Shown: positions 9,103 through 22,186 of the stretch, piece by piece
How the letters are laid out: each line of letters opens with the position of its first letter
Position numbering within the stretch: the stretch's first letter is position 1
Assembly: GCA_964452085.1 (NCBI GenBank)
Contig: CAYVKL010000001.1
Location: 186,001-250,000 of the forward strand
DNA from: Methanobacterium sp964452085
GTDB taxonomy: Archaea > Methanobacteriota > Methanobacteria > Methanobacteriales > Methanobacteriaceae
Length of the DNA: 64,000 bases
Direction of reading: 5' to 3'
Notes under the pieces: generated by a model
The model's input: the letters and a program-made list of their open reading frames with translations, nothing else
The model's database searches: none
Told to the model about the DNA's origin: nothing
Position numbers and translations under genes: made by a program

Positions 9103-9842
9103 TAACCCTGGAAAAACTCTCAAAAAGTTTTTTACAAGAAGGACACCAAAAGGTAGTCCTCCAAGATATAGATTTAAATGTGAATGAAGGCGAATTCCTG
9201 TGCATTGTAGGCCCATCTGGATGTGGTAAAACAACCTTGCTTCGAATGATAGCTGGATTGGACTTTCCCACTACAGGACGTGTCTTGGAGGGTGAGACTG
9301 GGATATCAGGACCCAGTCGAGAACGAGGATACGTCTTTCAACAGTACTCATTATTCCCCTGGCTTAATGTCCTGGAAAATGTGAACTTTGGATTGGAATT
9401 ACAAGGAATTGAAGAGAAAGAAAGAGACCAGAAAACCAGAGAATACTTGAAGATGGTTGGTTTATCCCAGTTCGAGAACAGTTATCCGAAAGAATTATCA
9501 GGAGGTATGAAGCAAAGGGTGGCTATTGCCCGTTCACTGGTGAACAACCCTCATGTGCTTTTAATGGATGAGCCTTTCTCTGCTCTGGATGTGCAGAGTA
9601 GACATAAACTTCAGGAAGAACTGGTTCGCATCTGGAAGGAAGAACAAAAAACAGTAATATTTGTCACCCATAATGTGGATGAAGCTGTTTTTCTGGCTGA
9701 CCGTGTAGTTGTTTTAAGTAGAAATCCTGGAAAAATAATTAAGAGTTTTCAAATTGATTTAAAAAGAATCAGGGATAGAGATTCTGCTAAGTTTTTAGAA
9801 CTTAAAAAAGAAATTACCAGTTTTTTAGATGTTGAAATTTAA
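9099..9842 (+). CDS. ABC importer ATPase, SsuB/TauB-like
   Basis: A 247-residue ABC ATPase. Walker A GPSGCGKTT is near residue 39, the Q-loop in FQQYSLFPW near 84, the signature LSGGMKQR near 134, Walker B VLLMDEPFSALD near 155, and the switch His in FVTHNVDEA. It starts with GTG at 9099 behind GGAGGTGA and overlaps the permease stop by four bases. It supplies energy to the importer encoded just upstream. Confidence 0.93.
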   Translation: MITLEKLSKSFLQEGHQKVVLQDIDLNVNEGEFLCIVGPSGCGKTTLLRMIAGLDFPTTGRVLEGETGISGPSRERGYVFQQYSLFPWLNVLENVNFGLELQGIEEKERDQKTREYLKMVGLSQFENSYPKELSGGMKQRVAIARSLVNNPHVLLMDEPFSALDVQSRHKLQEELVRIWKEEQKTVIFVTHNVDEAVFLADRVVVLSRNPGKIIKSFQIDLKRIRDRDSAKFLELKKEITSFLDVEI

Positions 9843-9847
9843 AAAAA

Positions 9848-10537
9848 TTAGGGATTATTTATAATTTCAATAAACCCGTCAACATCTTCAAGATTTTCAA
9901 GAACAAAATTTGCCCCTGTTTTTTCCAATTCATCAGTGGAATATCTACCTGTGGCCACAGCGATAGTTTGAAGGTTAAATGGTTTGGCCGCTTTCACATC
10001 ACGAGGTGTGTCTCCAACAACAAATATCTGATTTCCTTTAAACCCATGTAATTCTCGGGCGTTTTTAAGGGCCTTTTTAACCAGGCACGGCCTAATAGGA
10101 CTGTCACTACCAAAACCTCCAAAGGAAAAGAAACCATTAAGACCAGCTTTGCCCAGTTTAGCATAGGCTATGGGTTCTAGATTTCCCGTGGTAAGACCCA
10201 ATAAAACATTTTCATTTTTCAATTCGTTTAAAAGGTTTTTCACACCGCCTAAGGCCTTTACATTCTCCCGATGGACATTGGCAAGGTAGTACTCAGTCAT
10301 GTAATCCAGACATTTCTGGAAATCTTTTTCGATTTTTTCATGGGGGATATTGCCCATTTTCAAGACTTCCCTTAGTATCTGAGGATCGGTTTTACCAGCA
10401 TAGTTTATACCGCTGATATCTTCTTCCATTCCGTAGAATTTACTAACTGAATGTACAAAAGCCATGTAATGGCACCTGGCCCCCCTAACCAGAGTTCCAT
10501 CAATGTCAAATAAGGTTAAAACATTATTAGAAATCAT
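9848..10537 (-). CDS. HAD-superfamily phosphatase, phosphoglycolate phosphatase-like
   Basis: A 229-residue haloacid dehalogenase hydrolase with all core motifs: DIDGTL near residue 11 (nucleophile and general-acid Asp), LTTGN near 118, a conserved Lys near 148, and VVGDTPRDVKAA near 175. The helical cap between motifs I and II is of the C1 (PGP) type. SD GTGAT precedes the ATG. It converges on the ABC ATPase gene with a 5-base gap. It may clear phosphoglycolate or another small phosphate ester. Confidence 0.85.
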   Translation of the reverse strand: MISNNVLTLFDIDGTLVRGARCHYMAFVHSVSKFYGMEEDISGINYAGKTDPQILREVLKMGNIPHEKIEKDFQKCLDYMTEYYLANVHRENVKALGGVKNLLNELKNENVLLGLTTGNLEPIAYAKLGKAGLNGFFSFGGFGSDSPIRPCLVKKALKNARELHGFKGNQIFVVGDTPRDVKAAKPFNLQTIAVATGRYSTDELEKTGANFVLENLEDVDGFIEIINNP

Positions 10538-10574
10538 AATATCACTTAAACCTACTCGAAATTAATAAAAAAAA

Positions 10575-11874
<1,300 letters not shown>

Positions 11875-12061
11875 ATCTATATAAGATTAGGGAAAATAAC
11901 ATAAATATCTACAGGATAATGCTATCTACAATATAATTCTTGAAATCTATATTAAACAGGTTTCAATTATTATCTAACTTAAAATCATTTTTACAAAATA
12001 ATGTTTCGACGCACTTATTAAAGTTTTTAACTTTAAGTTTCTAATTATAGGAGGATTTTTC

Positions 12062-12922
<861 letters not shown>

Positions 12923-13035
12923 ATTTAAATAACTGAAAAATTAGGAATTTAACAAAAAATCAATCGAGAATAAAAAATCAAATTAAATACATAGAATGAC
13001 ACGCTCATCATTGAAAATATAAAAGCAGGGATTTT

Positions 13036-13812
13036 ATGAAGCTTATAAGATTCAAAAAAGATGATGCCGAGAAAAATGGAGTACTTATTAATGGTGGGTT
13101 GGTAGAAATCCATCATTCTCTACTTGAAGCATCGCAGTCACCCTTTGATGATCTTGAAAGGAAAGATTTCTACTCACTGGATGAAATACAAATTCTTCCA
13201 CCGGTTGAGCCCAGTAAAGTGGTCTGCGTTGGTTTAAATTACCGAGACCATGCGGAAGAGTTGAACATGGAAATTCCTAATGAACCCATCCTGTTTTTAA
13301 AACCCCCAACCACGGTTATCGGTCATGAGGACCACATTATATATCCGCCCCAGTCCCATCAAGTAGACTATGAAGCTGAACTGGCAGTAGTGATTGGCAA
13401 GAAAGCCCGTTTTGTTAAGCAAGAAGATGCTCTTGATAATGTGGCAGGTTACACCATCCTAAACGATGTTACTGCCCGAGATTTGCAGCAAAAGGATGGG
13501 CAATGGACTCGTGCCAAGAGTTTTGATACTTTCTGTCCCATTGGGCCTTGGATAGAAACTGAAATGGATCCCTCTAATCAGCAGATATGTATGAAAGTTA
13601 ACGGAGAAATTAAACAGGATTCAAATACTAAAAACATGATATTCACCCCTGAAGAGCTGGTGAGTTTTATATCCCACATCATGACGCTTCAGCCTGGTGA
13701 TGTGATTGCCACTGGAACTCCTCCTGGAGTGGGGCCATTGCAAGTAGGAGATATGGCTGAATTGAGTGTGGAGGGAATTGGAATTCTGAAAAATACCGTG
13801 ACAATGCTTTAA
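13036..13812 (+). CDS. Fumarylacetoacetate hydrolase (FAH) family protein
   Basis: A 258-residue FAH-fold enzyme. The core starts KVVCVGLNYRDHAEE near residue 58; metal ligands lie in VDYEAELAVVIG and LNDVTARDLQ; the C-terminal GDVIATGTPPGVG is the usual signature. Members include acylpyruvases, oxaloacetate decarboxylases and oxaloacetate tautomerases. SD AGGGA is upstream. Convergent with the GNAT gene, 3 bases apart. Exact activity cannot be read from sequence. Confidence 0.88.
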   Translation: MKLIRFKKDDAEKNGVLINGGLVEIHHSLLEASQSPFDDLERKDFYSLDEIQILPPVEPSKVVCVGLNYRDHAEELNMEIPNEPILFLKPPTTVIGHEDHIIYPPQSHQVDYEAELAVVIGKKARFVKQEDALDNVAGYTILNDVTARDLQQKDGQWTRAKSFDTFCPIGPWIETEMDPSNQQICMKVNGEIKQDSNTKNMIFTPEELVSFISHIMTLQPGDVIATGTPPGVGPLQVGDMAELSVEGIGILKNTVTML

Positions 13813-13815
13813 TAG

Positions 13816-14733
13816 TTATGCGTGCCACGATCTCATGACATAATTGGAACTTTTTTTAAGATAATCCCCCTCAAATCCTTTCAAAAGCATTCTATTGACG
13901 CTTTTTCTTATTTTAAAATCTTCTTCCATGAGAAAATCAACCAAATTGTAGTAACGAGTATTTACCTCAAGTAAAACCTCACTTTGTGGATTAATCTCGC
14001 GGAATAAATGCAATCCTTCCTTAAGAATATCTTGCTGGCAAGTTCCAGGTTTGATAGCACCCCACAAATGAAGGAAAACAATGTTGTAATATGCTAAAAA
14101 CCCCACCGGTTGCCCATCCTTGCTGATAATGATTATATCACCACCCGCAGCATTTATTAACTCTAAATCATTTCTAAAACTTACCCCTTTAAGATAATGC
14201 CGCGTCCAGAGTTCTATCTTATCCAATATAAGTTTTTTACGATTTTTTGAAATTTTAGAGTATATTTCAACCTCATAATTATTCAATTCACACCCATCTT
14301 CATCTACATTAGATTCATTGGATGTTTCTTGATGTATTTTTAACTTTTTAGGTACTTCCATTATCAAAGAAGGAAACGCAGAATGAAAACCAAGTTTATG
14401 ATAAAGTCCTAAATTGTTACCAGCTTCAGGGCGCACTTCCAAACCTATGACCTTGCAACGGCTCTTTAAATATTCCAAGCTGCGTTGGATGAGTTTTTGA
14501 CCCCAACCTTGACCATGTAGGGATGGTTGAATGCCCACTGGCCCAAGGTAGCCCACCTCTCCCATAGTTTTGTTGAAAGCATAACCCATCACCTCTTCTC
14601 CATCCATGAGGACAAAACAACCCTCAGGCTCCACCTCTCTAAGTCCTTTGAGATTCAGGACGTTACGAGGTTCATCTCTTTCAAATGCATCCTGATCTAT
14701 TTCCAGAATCTTCTCCAGATGGCTATTATTCAT
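13816..14733 (-). CDS. Two-domain GNAT N-acetyltransferase
   Basis: A 305-residue protein with an N-terminal GNAT domain. The acetyl-CoA loop is in GIQPSLHGQGWGQKLI near residues 72-87, followed by GLEVRPEAGNNLGLYHKLGF. The C-terminal 150 residues look like a second, degenerate acetyltransferase-like fold with no clear acetyl-CoA loop (VGFLAYYNIVFLHLWG near 222). Substrate unknown. It is divergent from nothing nearby; leuS is 105 bases downstream on the same strand's upstream side. No strong SD is seen before the ATG. Confidence 0.75.
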   Translation of the reverse strand: MNNSHLEKILEIDQDAFERDEPRNVLNLKGLREVEPEGCFVLMDGEEVMGYAFNKTMGEVGYLGPVGIQPSLHGQGWGQKLIQRSLEYLKSRCKVIGLEVRPEAGNNLGLYHKLGFHSAFPSLIMEVPKKLKIHQETSNESNVDEDGCELNNYEVEIYSKISKNRKKLILDKIELWTRHYLKGVSFRNDLELINAAGGDIIIISKDGQPVGFLAYYNIVFLHLWGAIKPGTCQQDILKEGLHLFREINPQSEVLLEVNTRYYNLVDFLMEEDFKIRKSVNRMLLKGFEGDYLKKSSNYVMRSWHA

Positions 14734-14838
14734 AGGTTCAATTTTCAGATTACGACCCCATTAAAATAAATAGCTGAAAAATGGATGTTATCCTCATTCT
14801 GTGGAGAATAATTTCCATAACCCAGTTCAATGTTGATT

Positions 14839-17691
14839 TTATTCAATATAAAGGGCTGGTTTGTAGGGTAATGCATTTCTGGCCTTGTTTTTAGGGTCAT
14901 AGGTTGGTTCATCATAGACTATGACCTTTGCACCTGCTTCTCGAGCAATGTAGTCCCGTGCATCATGCAGAAGGTGCTTTTCATCCACATATCCCACGTA
15001 ATGTATCCTGGTCATTTCCCTGGCTATTTTCTGAGCGAATCCAGCGAGTTCTTTTTTATCATCATGTACCTTGGCATTAATGGCCTGTCCCATGATACGG
15101 CCAATGTCAGGTTTTCCAACCTGGTGGGCTATGTCAAATACTTCCCATTTCCATTCAGGAGCTAAATACACGTGAATTTTTTCTCCTTGGCTTTGGGTTA
15201 TCTTTTTTATCTCCCTTATATCTTCAACCAATCCCTGGATGATTTCTTCACCCTTGTGCACTTTCTCATGAATTAAATTCTCTTCAACTTCAGGCCAAGG
15301 TGCTTCTGATGCGAATCCCTGTCCCCCGTGTCTTTCCCAAAGTTCTTCACAGGCATGAGGGGTGAATGGTGCCATTAAACGTATCCAGATTCCCAATACG
15401 TAGGCTAGAACATCGGTTATTTCTTCCTGACTGTCACCCTCTTTTAGTTCATGATCCACCCGATGTAAGTAATGGTCAATATCCTTTTTAAATAAGAATA
15501 ACGCTTCTTGGAGTGCTTTTCGAGTTTGGAATCCTTCCAATGCATTGCTTGCGTCTCTAACACGCTGGTTTACTTGGCTAATCATCCAGGCATTTATGGA
15601 TTTATCAACTGCAGGAGCTTCATGGTAGTCACTTAGTTGAATTTGAGAGCCGTGAAGTTCATCCACCATTTCAGCAAACCCTAAAAACCAGTCCAAACGT
15701 TTTTTGGTTCCAATTACCTCTTTTTCTCTCCAGTCGAAGTCCTGCCATGGTTCGGCCGAGGACATGAGGAAGAGTCGTACCACATCAGCCCCGTGGATTT
15801 TAATGGCATCTTCTAAAAGTACAATGTTTCCCTTGGAAGATGACATTTTATGACCTTCCATGAGCCCCATTCCAAATACAACAACCCCCAGAGGCCGTTT
15901 TTCTTCAGGGTATATGGCAGTGTGGTGGAATAAATGGAATGAAAGGTGGTTTCCCACCAGGTCCTTGGCAGATAACCTCCAATCAAGCGGATACCAGTAG
16001 TTGAATTCTTCTTTTATAACCGATGGAATGCTCCTATCAGTTTCTTTATCCAAGAATATGTGGTCAAAGAATTCCTCATCCATTTCTTCTGGATCTATAT
16101 CCTTTAAATGAGGAGCAATAGCATAATAGCTCATGTAAATTGTGGAATCGCTAAGTGGTTCAATTAACCATTGCTTATCCCATGGTAATGGTGTTCCTAG
16201 ACCTATTCGACGGGCACACGCCCAGTCATGGAGCCAATTCAGATAATATTCAAAGTTGGACCTTATCTCACCAGGCACGGTGTTCATTCCTTCCAGGCAT
16301 TTGAGGGTGTTCTGAGTCCATTCTTCATCGGAGTATTTGAGGAACCACTGGTTATCCAGGATTTTAACCACGCACTCAGTACCGCAACGACAAATTACAG
16401 GTTTTTCAGCGAATTCGTGCATTAAATCACCTTTACCTGCTTCCAGGAGATTTTCTTTAATGGTATCTCTAGCCTGCGGTACTTTTAAACCAGCATAACC
16501 TGTAACATGTTCTTCCATAACCCCTTTTGCATGTTCCAGTTTGTACATTTCATTGGTGGCTTCTTTGATTTTAGGGTCATTCTGACTTTCAACACCCATT
16601 TTCTCTATCATTTCAACAGCAGGGTGTTCTCCGAATCCCTTAAGACTTATTAATCCTAAGGGTTGGATTTTTTCTACTTCTTCTTTTAGGTCATATTTGT
16701 CCAGGGTTTCAGTGTCATTTTTAAGGTCAACAAGGGCTATGTAATCAGCAGGAGCGTGTGCAGGTACCGAGTAAACCACACCTGTGGCGTAATCAGGGTC
16801 TACGAATGAAGCGGGTAAAATAATGTGTTTTTCCCCAGTCACCGGGTTTTCCACATATTGCCCGATTAGATCAGGAGCATTTATTGCTTCCACCAGTTCC
16901 AGATTGTTTTTCTGGTTTAATAGATTATAATAAGCTTTTTCACTGATTATCCACTCTTCATTATCCTTTTTAACCTTAACATATTGTTCATCAGGATTCA
17001 ACCACAGATTAGTGGCTCCAAACAGTGTTTCTGGCCTGAATGTGGCTGCTACCAGGTATGTTCCATTTATTAAGAATTTTACCAGAGTTAACTCATTGAT
17101 AGCTACTCCCTCACCTTCCAGAAGGTCATGATCTCCAACTGGATTTTCATCATCTGGACAGTATTTAACAGGGTGGGATCCTCTACGGACCAATTCTTTT
17201 TCATTGAGTTTTGCGAATTGCCAGGTTATGAATTTCTGGTAACTGGGATCTATAGTGGTGAATTCTCGCCTCCAATCTATAGAATAACCCAGTTGAGTCA
17301 TTACTTGGTGGTATTCCTCACTGAAGTATTTTACAATATAATGAGGGTCTGTGAACTTTTTAAGCTCATCTAAAGGTACTTTATGAACATTTTGATAAAT
17401 ATCAAGAGTCCAGGGATCCTCTCGACCAATACGTTTGGCAATTCCAATTACCGGAGCCCCAGTAACATGCCATCCCATGGGAAACAATACATTATAACCT
17501 TGCATTCGTTTAAAACGTGCATAAACATCAGGGACAGTGTAAGTACGACCATGCCCCACATGCATTGCCCCGCTGGGGTAAGGGTAGGCCACAGTTAAGA
17601 ATAGTTTTTCACGATTATCAGGGTTAGATTGAAATAATTTGGCTTCTTGCCATTTTTTCTGCCATTTATCCTCTATTTCATTGTTAGTCAC
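14839..17691 (-). CDS. leuS: Leucyl-tRNA synthetase, archaeal type
   Basis: A 950-residue class Ia synthetase charging tRNA-Leu. The HIGH motif reads HVGH in PYPSGAMHVGH near residue 45, and KMSKS reads KMSSSKGN near 617. The editing (CP1) domain between them includes TFRPETLFGATN, and a C-terminal archaeal/eukaryal-type extension is present. GTG at 17691 is preferred over GTG at 17700 because GGTGA is then spaced six bases upstream. cutA lies upstream on the same strand, with an imperfect direct repeat in between. Length and motifs are complete. Confidence 0.96.
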   Translation of the reverse strand: MTNNEIEDKWQKKWQEAKLFQSNPDNREKLFLTVAYPYPSGAMHVGHGRTYTVPDVYARFKRMQGYNVLFPMGWHVTGAPVIGIAKRIGREDPWTLDIYQNVHKVPLDELKKFTDPHYIVKYFSEEYHQVMTQLGYSIDWRREFTTIDPSYQKFITWQFAKLNEKELVRRGSHPVKYCPDDENPVGDHDLLEGEGVAINELTLVKFLINGTYLVAATFRPETLFGATNLWLNPDEQYVKVKKDNEEWIISEKAYYNLLNQKNNLELVEAINAPDLIGQYVENPVTGEKHIILPASFVDPDYATGVVYSVPAHAPADYIALVDLKNDTETLDKYDLKEEVEKIQPLGLISLKGFGEHPAVEMIEKMGVESQNDPKIKEATNEMYKLEHAKGVMEEHVTGYAGLKVPQARDTIKENLLEAGKGDLMHEFAEKPVICRCGTECVVKILDNQWFLKYSDEEWTQNTLKCLEGMNTVPGEIRSNFEYYLNWLHDWACARRIGLGTPLPWDKQWLIEPLSDSTIYMSYYAIAPHLKDIDPEEMDEEFFDHIFLDKETDRSIPSVIKEEFNYWYPLDWRLSAKDLVGNHLSFHLFHHTAIYPEEKRPLGVVVFGMGLMEGHKMSSSKGNIVLLEDAIKIHGADVVRLFLMSSAEPWQDFDWREKEVIGTKKRLDWFLGFAEMVDELHGSQIQLSDYHEAPAVDKSINAWMISQVNQRVRDASNALEGFQTRKALQEALFLFKKDIDHYLHRVDHELKEGDSQEEITDVLAYVLGIWIRLMAPFTPHACEELWERHGGQGFASEAPWPEVEENLIHEKVHKGEEIIQGLVEDIREIKKITQSQGEKIHVYLAPEWKWEVFDIAHQVGKPDIGRIMGQAINAKVHDDKKELAGFAQKIAREMTRIHYVGYVDEKHLLHDARDYIAREAGAKVIVYDEPTYDPKNKARNALPYKPALYIE

Positions 17692-17744
17692 TAAAATCAC
17701 CGCATAATGAAGTTTTTGGTAAAATTAAATTTATAAATCGATAC

Positions 17745-17793
17745 ATGTGAATTAACTTAATTTTTAATAAATGTGAATTAAGTTGATTTTTAA
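17745..17793. repeat. Imperfect tandem 23-bp repeat in the leuS leader
   Basis: ATGTGAATTAA starts two AT-rich units at 17745 and 17771, which share about 20 of 23 bases with a period of 26. They lie 54-102 bases upstream of the leuS start and 29 bases beyond the cutA stop. They could be an operator for leuS or simple AT-rich duplication. Confidence 0.45.
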
Positions 17794-17821
17794 ATCTTGA
17801 TGAATGATTTTAAAATCATAA

Positions 17822-18133
17822 TCATTCCAATGCATTTTCCAGCCAATCAAGGTATTCCTGGGATCCTTTTGTGATCTGGATTTCCAATGCACATGGTGTT
17901 TGGTAGCTGTGAATTTCTTTCACCATATCTATAACTTTATCCACTAATTCTGAGCGAGTTTTTAAAAGCAGGATAGATTCAACATCCTCTTCTAAATCTC
18001 CCTCCCACCAGTATATGGATTCCATTTCTGGAATTATATTTGCACATGCCACCATCTTCTCTTTTAAAAGAGTTTTTGCAATTTTTTTGGATTCTTTTAA
18101 TCCAGAAGTGGTTACATATATTATGGAATACAT
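17822..18133 (-). CDS. cutA: CutA-type protein
   Basis: A 103-residue ferredoxin-like trimeric protein. It has the family's MVACANIIPEMESIYWWEG block near residues 31-49, LLLKTR near 56 and YQTPCALEI near 77. In bacteria CutA is linked to divalent-cation tolerance, but its molecular role is unsettled. It is upstream of leuS on the same strand. Start ATG at 18133 gives the normal length; SD is weak. Confidence 0.92.
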   Translation of the reverse strand: MYSIIYVTTSGLKESKKIAKTLLKEKMVACANIIPEMESIYWWEGDLEEDVESILLLKTRSELVDKVIDMVKEIHSYQTPCALEIQITKGSQEYLDWLENALE

Positions 18134-18216
18134 CTGAAAGATTCCTATATTTTTTAATGTATTTACTCATTATTTATTGAATTTCAAAGCACTCTTATGA
18201 GTTATTATCCAAGAAC

Positions 18217-19026
18217 CTATCTAATTATGGGTGGCATTGGCGGCATTTCTAATTTATGTTCGGCTGCTAACATCATCAACTTTACCTTTACCACCTCATC
18301 CAGAGTAATTTGAAGTTTTAAAGCTACTTCATCCTCTTTCAACCCATCTTCAGTCATGAGGTAAAGGATCTCATCTAAGAGTTTGTATTTAATTCCCAGT
18401 TCTTTTTCATCTGTCTGACCAGGCCATAACCCTGCAGTTGGATCTTTGTCTATTATATCTTGATTGACTCCAAGATGGCTGGCTAGTCCCCACACATCAG
18501 TTTTGTAAAGTCCACCTATGGGGAGAATATCAACACCACCATCACCATGTTTGGTGAAATATCCAACTAAGAGTTCTGTTCGGTTCCCAGTTCCAACTAC
18601 CAATCGGTTCAGGGCGTTAGCATGATAATAAAGAATTAACATCCTCATACGAGCTTTTAAATTGGCTCCAGCCATTTTATTATTTTCATTAAGAGGTGAA
18701 CGACTGCATACATTCTGCACTGGTTCAATAAGTGGATCAATTTCTATGATTTTGTGTTTAATGCCTATTTCTTCCGCCAGACCAATGGCATCATCAACAT
18801 CTGCTTTACTGGTGGTCTGGCTGGGCATTATTAGTCCCAAAATCTTTGAAGTATTAACCACCCTGGAGCAAAGTTGAGCTGTGGTAGATGAATCTAACCC
18901 TCCACTGAGCCCAATTACCAATCCTTTAGCGTTTGATTCTATTAATGAACTTTCAATGAAACCAGATATCTCCCGTGAAACCCGGTCAATATCCAATACC
19001 GGTAAAATCCCATTATCATATCCCAT
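18217..19026 (-). CDS. nadE: NH3-dependent NAD+ synthetase
   Basis: A 269-residue N-type ATP pyrophosphatase that amidates deamido-NAD. The PP-loop GLSGGLDSSTTAQL is near residues 39-52, GTGNRTELLVGYFTKHGDG near 148-166, and DPTAGLWPGQTDE near 194. No glutaminase domain is present, so ammonia is the nitrogen source. The ATG at 19026 is used because GGTGA lies five bases upstream; an in-frame TTG at 19038 overlaps that SD. Transcribed away from the Get3 gene. Confidence 0.93.
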   Translation of the reverse strand: MGYDNGILPVLDIDRVSREISGFIESSLIESNAKGLVIGLSGGLDSSTTAQLCSRVVNTSKILGLIMPSQTTSKADVDDAIGLAEEIGIKHKIIEIDPLIEPVQNVCSRSPLNENNKMAGANLKARMRMLILYYHANALNRLVVGTGNRTELLVGYFTKHGDGGVDILPIGGLYKTDVWGLASHLGVNQDIIDKDPTAGLWPGQTDEKELGIKYKLLDEILYLMTEDGLKEDEVALKLQITLDEVVKVKLMMLAAEHKLEMPPMPPIIR

Positions 19027-19352
19027 ACAATTCACCAAATATAACTTATTTTCTATAAAATTGTTATTTTAAACCAAATAAAACCCAACATAGCCCACCG
19101 GAATTAATAATGATTCTGATCTCTTTTTTAACCATACTAAGCTGATTTTTGCTTATCTTCAATGATTAGGCTTCGTCAGAAAAATGTTAACCTATCTTAA
19201 TTATTGGGGCCTTTATTTAATATGGATTTTGCACAATTTTTATATGCTCACAGAATTTAATAAGATAATCCAATAGAAACTATTTAACTCGGAAAGATTG
19301 AGGCTTATTTTAGGCTTACTAGAATCTAGAAGAATTAATGGAGGCATAGAGA
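19027..19352. promoter_or_regulatory. Divergent promoter region between nadE and the Get3/ArsA gene
   Basis: About 325 bases without a gene. TTTTTATATG near 19237-19246 is a good TATA box for the rightward gene, and GGAGG at 19340-19344 is its SD. No inverted repeat strong enough to call an operator was found. Confidence 0.45.
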
Positions 19353-20333
<981 letters not shown>

Positions 20334-20340
20334 ATTTCAT

Positions 20341-20350
20341 TCTTTTTTCA
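20341..20350 (+). terminator. T-rich terminator after the Get3 gene
   Basis: Six consecutive T bases (20343-20348) a few bases after the stop codon, consistent with archaeal termination. Confidence 0.35.
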
Positions 20351-20490
20351 TTGAATCAAAATAAAACTTTTTTTAAACTTGTACATCACTAGTATTTACC
20401 TAACTCACTATTGAATTAAAAAATTTTCTCTCAATAATGATTGGGAAAGTATCTAAATAGTTCCAATAATCCTTGAAGGTAAAGTATCGA

Positions 20491-21042
20491 CTAGTTTTCC
20501 CCAAACAACTTCAAAGCATTTTTAATGAATCCTTCCAGGGCATTGTCGTAATCAAACCAATCTTGCTCATAATGTCTGGTTTGACTGATCATGAAAGTAT
20601 AAGAATTCAAAGAAAGTGCAAAGGCATCATAATCTATTTCCCTGTTAGGGAGATTTTTTTCAATGTACTTAGACATCAGTTTCACAAATTTAGCTCTTAA
20701 TGAATCTGTATTGCCACTTTTTTGAGTGTTGGATAAGAAAATAAATTCATAGTTATCTTCGGCTATTCGGGCTACATCAGTTATTAAAGTTCTTAAAAAA
20801 ACCTCAGGATCTTCAGATACATTATTTATAAATGCTTTATCCATATCCTTTTGAACTTTTTCAATATTCACAGCTAAAACTTTGTTAAAAAGATTTTCTT
20901 TATTTTTAAATTTTCTAAATAATGTTAATTCACTAAAACCTGCTTCGTCTGCTATAATTCGAGTTGTTGCGCCTTTATATCCCTTTTCTGCGAAGATCTT
21001 TAAAGATGCTTCAATAAATTTTTGTTCTGTTTTATCAACCAT
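20491..21042 (-). CDS. TetR/AcrR-family transcriptional regulator
   Basis: A 183-residue regulator. The N-terminal helix-turn-helix runs over residues 5-50 (KFIEASLKIFAEKGYKGAT, then IADEAGFSELTLFRKFKNK), the classic TetR pattern. The C-terminal ligand and dimer domain is helical and unlike any I can name. ATG at 21042 is used because GGTG lies five bases before it; an in-frame TTG at 21057 is the alternative. It is isolated between Get3 (convergent) and an AT-rich region, with the phospholipase-like gene upstream on the same strand. Its target is unknown; the AT-rich region at 21060-21320 may hold its operator. Confidence 0.88.
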   Translation of the reverse strand: MVDKTEQKFIEASLKIFAEKGYKGATTRIIADEAGFSELTLFRKFKNKENLFNKVLAVNIEKVQKDMDKAFINNVSEDPEVFLRTLITDVARIAEDNYEFIFLSNTQKSGNTDSLRAKFVKLMSKYIEKNLPNREIDYDAFALSLNSYTFMISQTRHYEQDWFDYDNALEGFIKNALKLFGEN

Positions 21043-21324
21043 GCATGCACCATTCAATTATTTCCTAATTCATTAAAGTAAAATTTAGGTAAACTTTAGA
21101 GTTATTTTCAGATGAGAAGATAACTAATTAATGTAAATTTTATTATTATTAATTATATATTTTTATTTTTGAATTTTAAATTATAATTAATATTAATTTA
21201 TCGTTTTAGATTATTATTATAGTTAATTATTAAAATAAAGTAATATAATGACCACATTACAGGAAACAATTAATTTTCGAACAATTTTCCCTTCAAATCT
21301 AGATGAAAAGCCAATATTTTAGTA

Positions 21325-21909
21325 CTATAACGAATTTTTTACTCCCAGATAAGACATTTCAGCGGCTTTATTAAGACATTGTTGAATTTGCCGAATATCT
21401 CCAGTATTTTCCCACTCTTCCCATGCATTTTCACTCAGCTGGGTACATTTAACCTGTTCAAAACCTGAATCAATATTTTGTGATGAAATACTTGGTTTTA
21501 AAATTATGGCCTCTAACTCACATTTAGTGTGCTCATACCCAGAATGGCCGCCCCCTGAGTGTGGTGGACATACCCCGTCAGAGATGTAATGCGTTGCCAC
21601 CCCGAAACAGTAACTGGCCTGTTTATAGTCTCCTTCAGCATAGTATTGTTTGCCTTTTTCCAGCCAAGAATTGGCTTTTTCTTCACTGGCAGGATAGTGA
21701 TGATACTTGAAGTCAAAAAACTTGAAATCCGGATCATCAGCCCCATTGAGCATTTCGGAAAGATCCAGTTTGGACTGGGCCTCAGTTGGAAGAGAGTAAT
21801 AAACTTCTTCGGCAATCTGATAATGATTAGGGGCAGCCCAAGCAGATACAGGTTGGATTAATGCCAAAATCCCAGCTGTAATTATTAATACAAGTAAAAT
21901 TTTTTTCAT
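21325..21909 (-). CDS. Secreted zinc-dependent phospholipase C/S1-P1-like protein
   Basis: A 194-residue exported protein. A signal peptide (residues 1-24, ending VSAWA) leads to a mature N-terminus WAAPNHYQIAEEV. Putative zinc ligands follow: DPDFKFFDFKYHHYP near 60-74, CFGVATHYISDGVCPPHSG near 101-119 and HSGYEH near 121. This order (N-terminal Trp, HxxxDxxxPxH, HxxxE-like) matches zinc-dependent phospholipase C folds. It is short for the family. Possible roles are lipid or phosphoester hydrolysis outside the cell; no activity can be assigned. Confidence 0.7.
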   Translation of the reverse strand: MKKILLVLIITAGILALIQPVSAWAAPNHYQIAEEVYYSLPTEAQSKLDLSEMLNGADDPDFKFFDFKYHHYPASEEKANSWLEKGKQYYAEGDYKQASYCFGVATHYISDGVCPPHSGGGHSGYEHTKCELEAIILKPSISSQNIDSGFEQVKCTQLSENAWEEWENTGDIRQIQQCLNKAAEMSYLGVKNSL

Positions 21910-22186
21910 GTTATCTGAAGATTAGAATTGGATGTGGAAAAAAATTCAAGTAAACTTACTTATTTAAGATTTAACAGTTCTAAATCATTATAGGATAATG
22001 TAGTAACATTATGAATATTAAATGTGTGGTCAGTACTCATATTTATACTTTAACATAGGTTGTTGATAAGTCATCTGGACTCGTACCTTGACAATTCAAC
22101 TATTATTACCTTAAAAACCAAATAAGAAAGTAGTAAAAATCTTCAACCAATTTCATTAATACATAAATATTCTTTGGTGTTTACAA

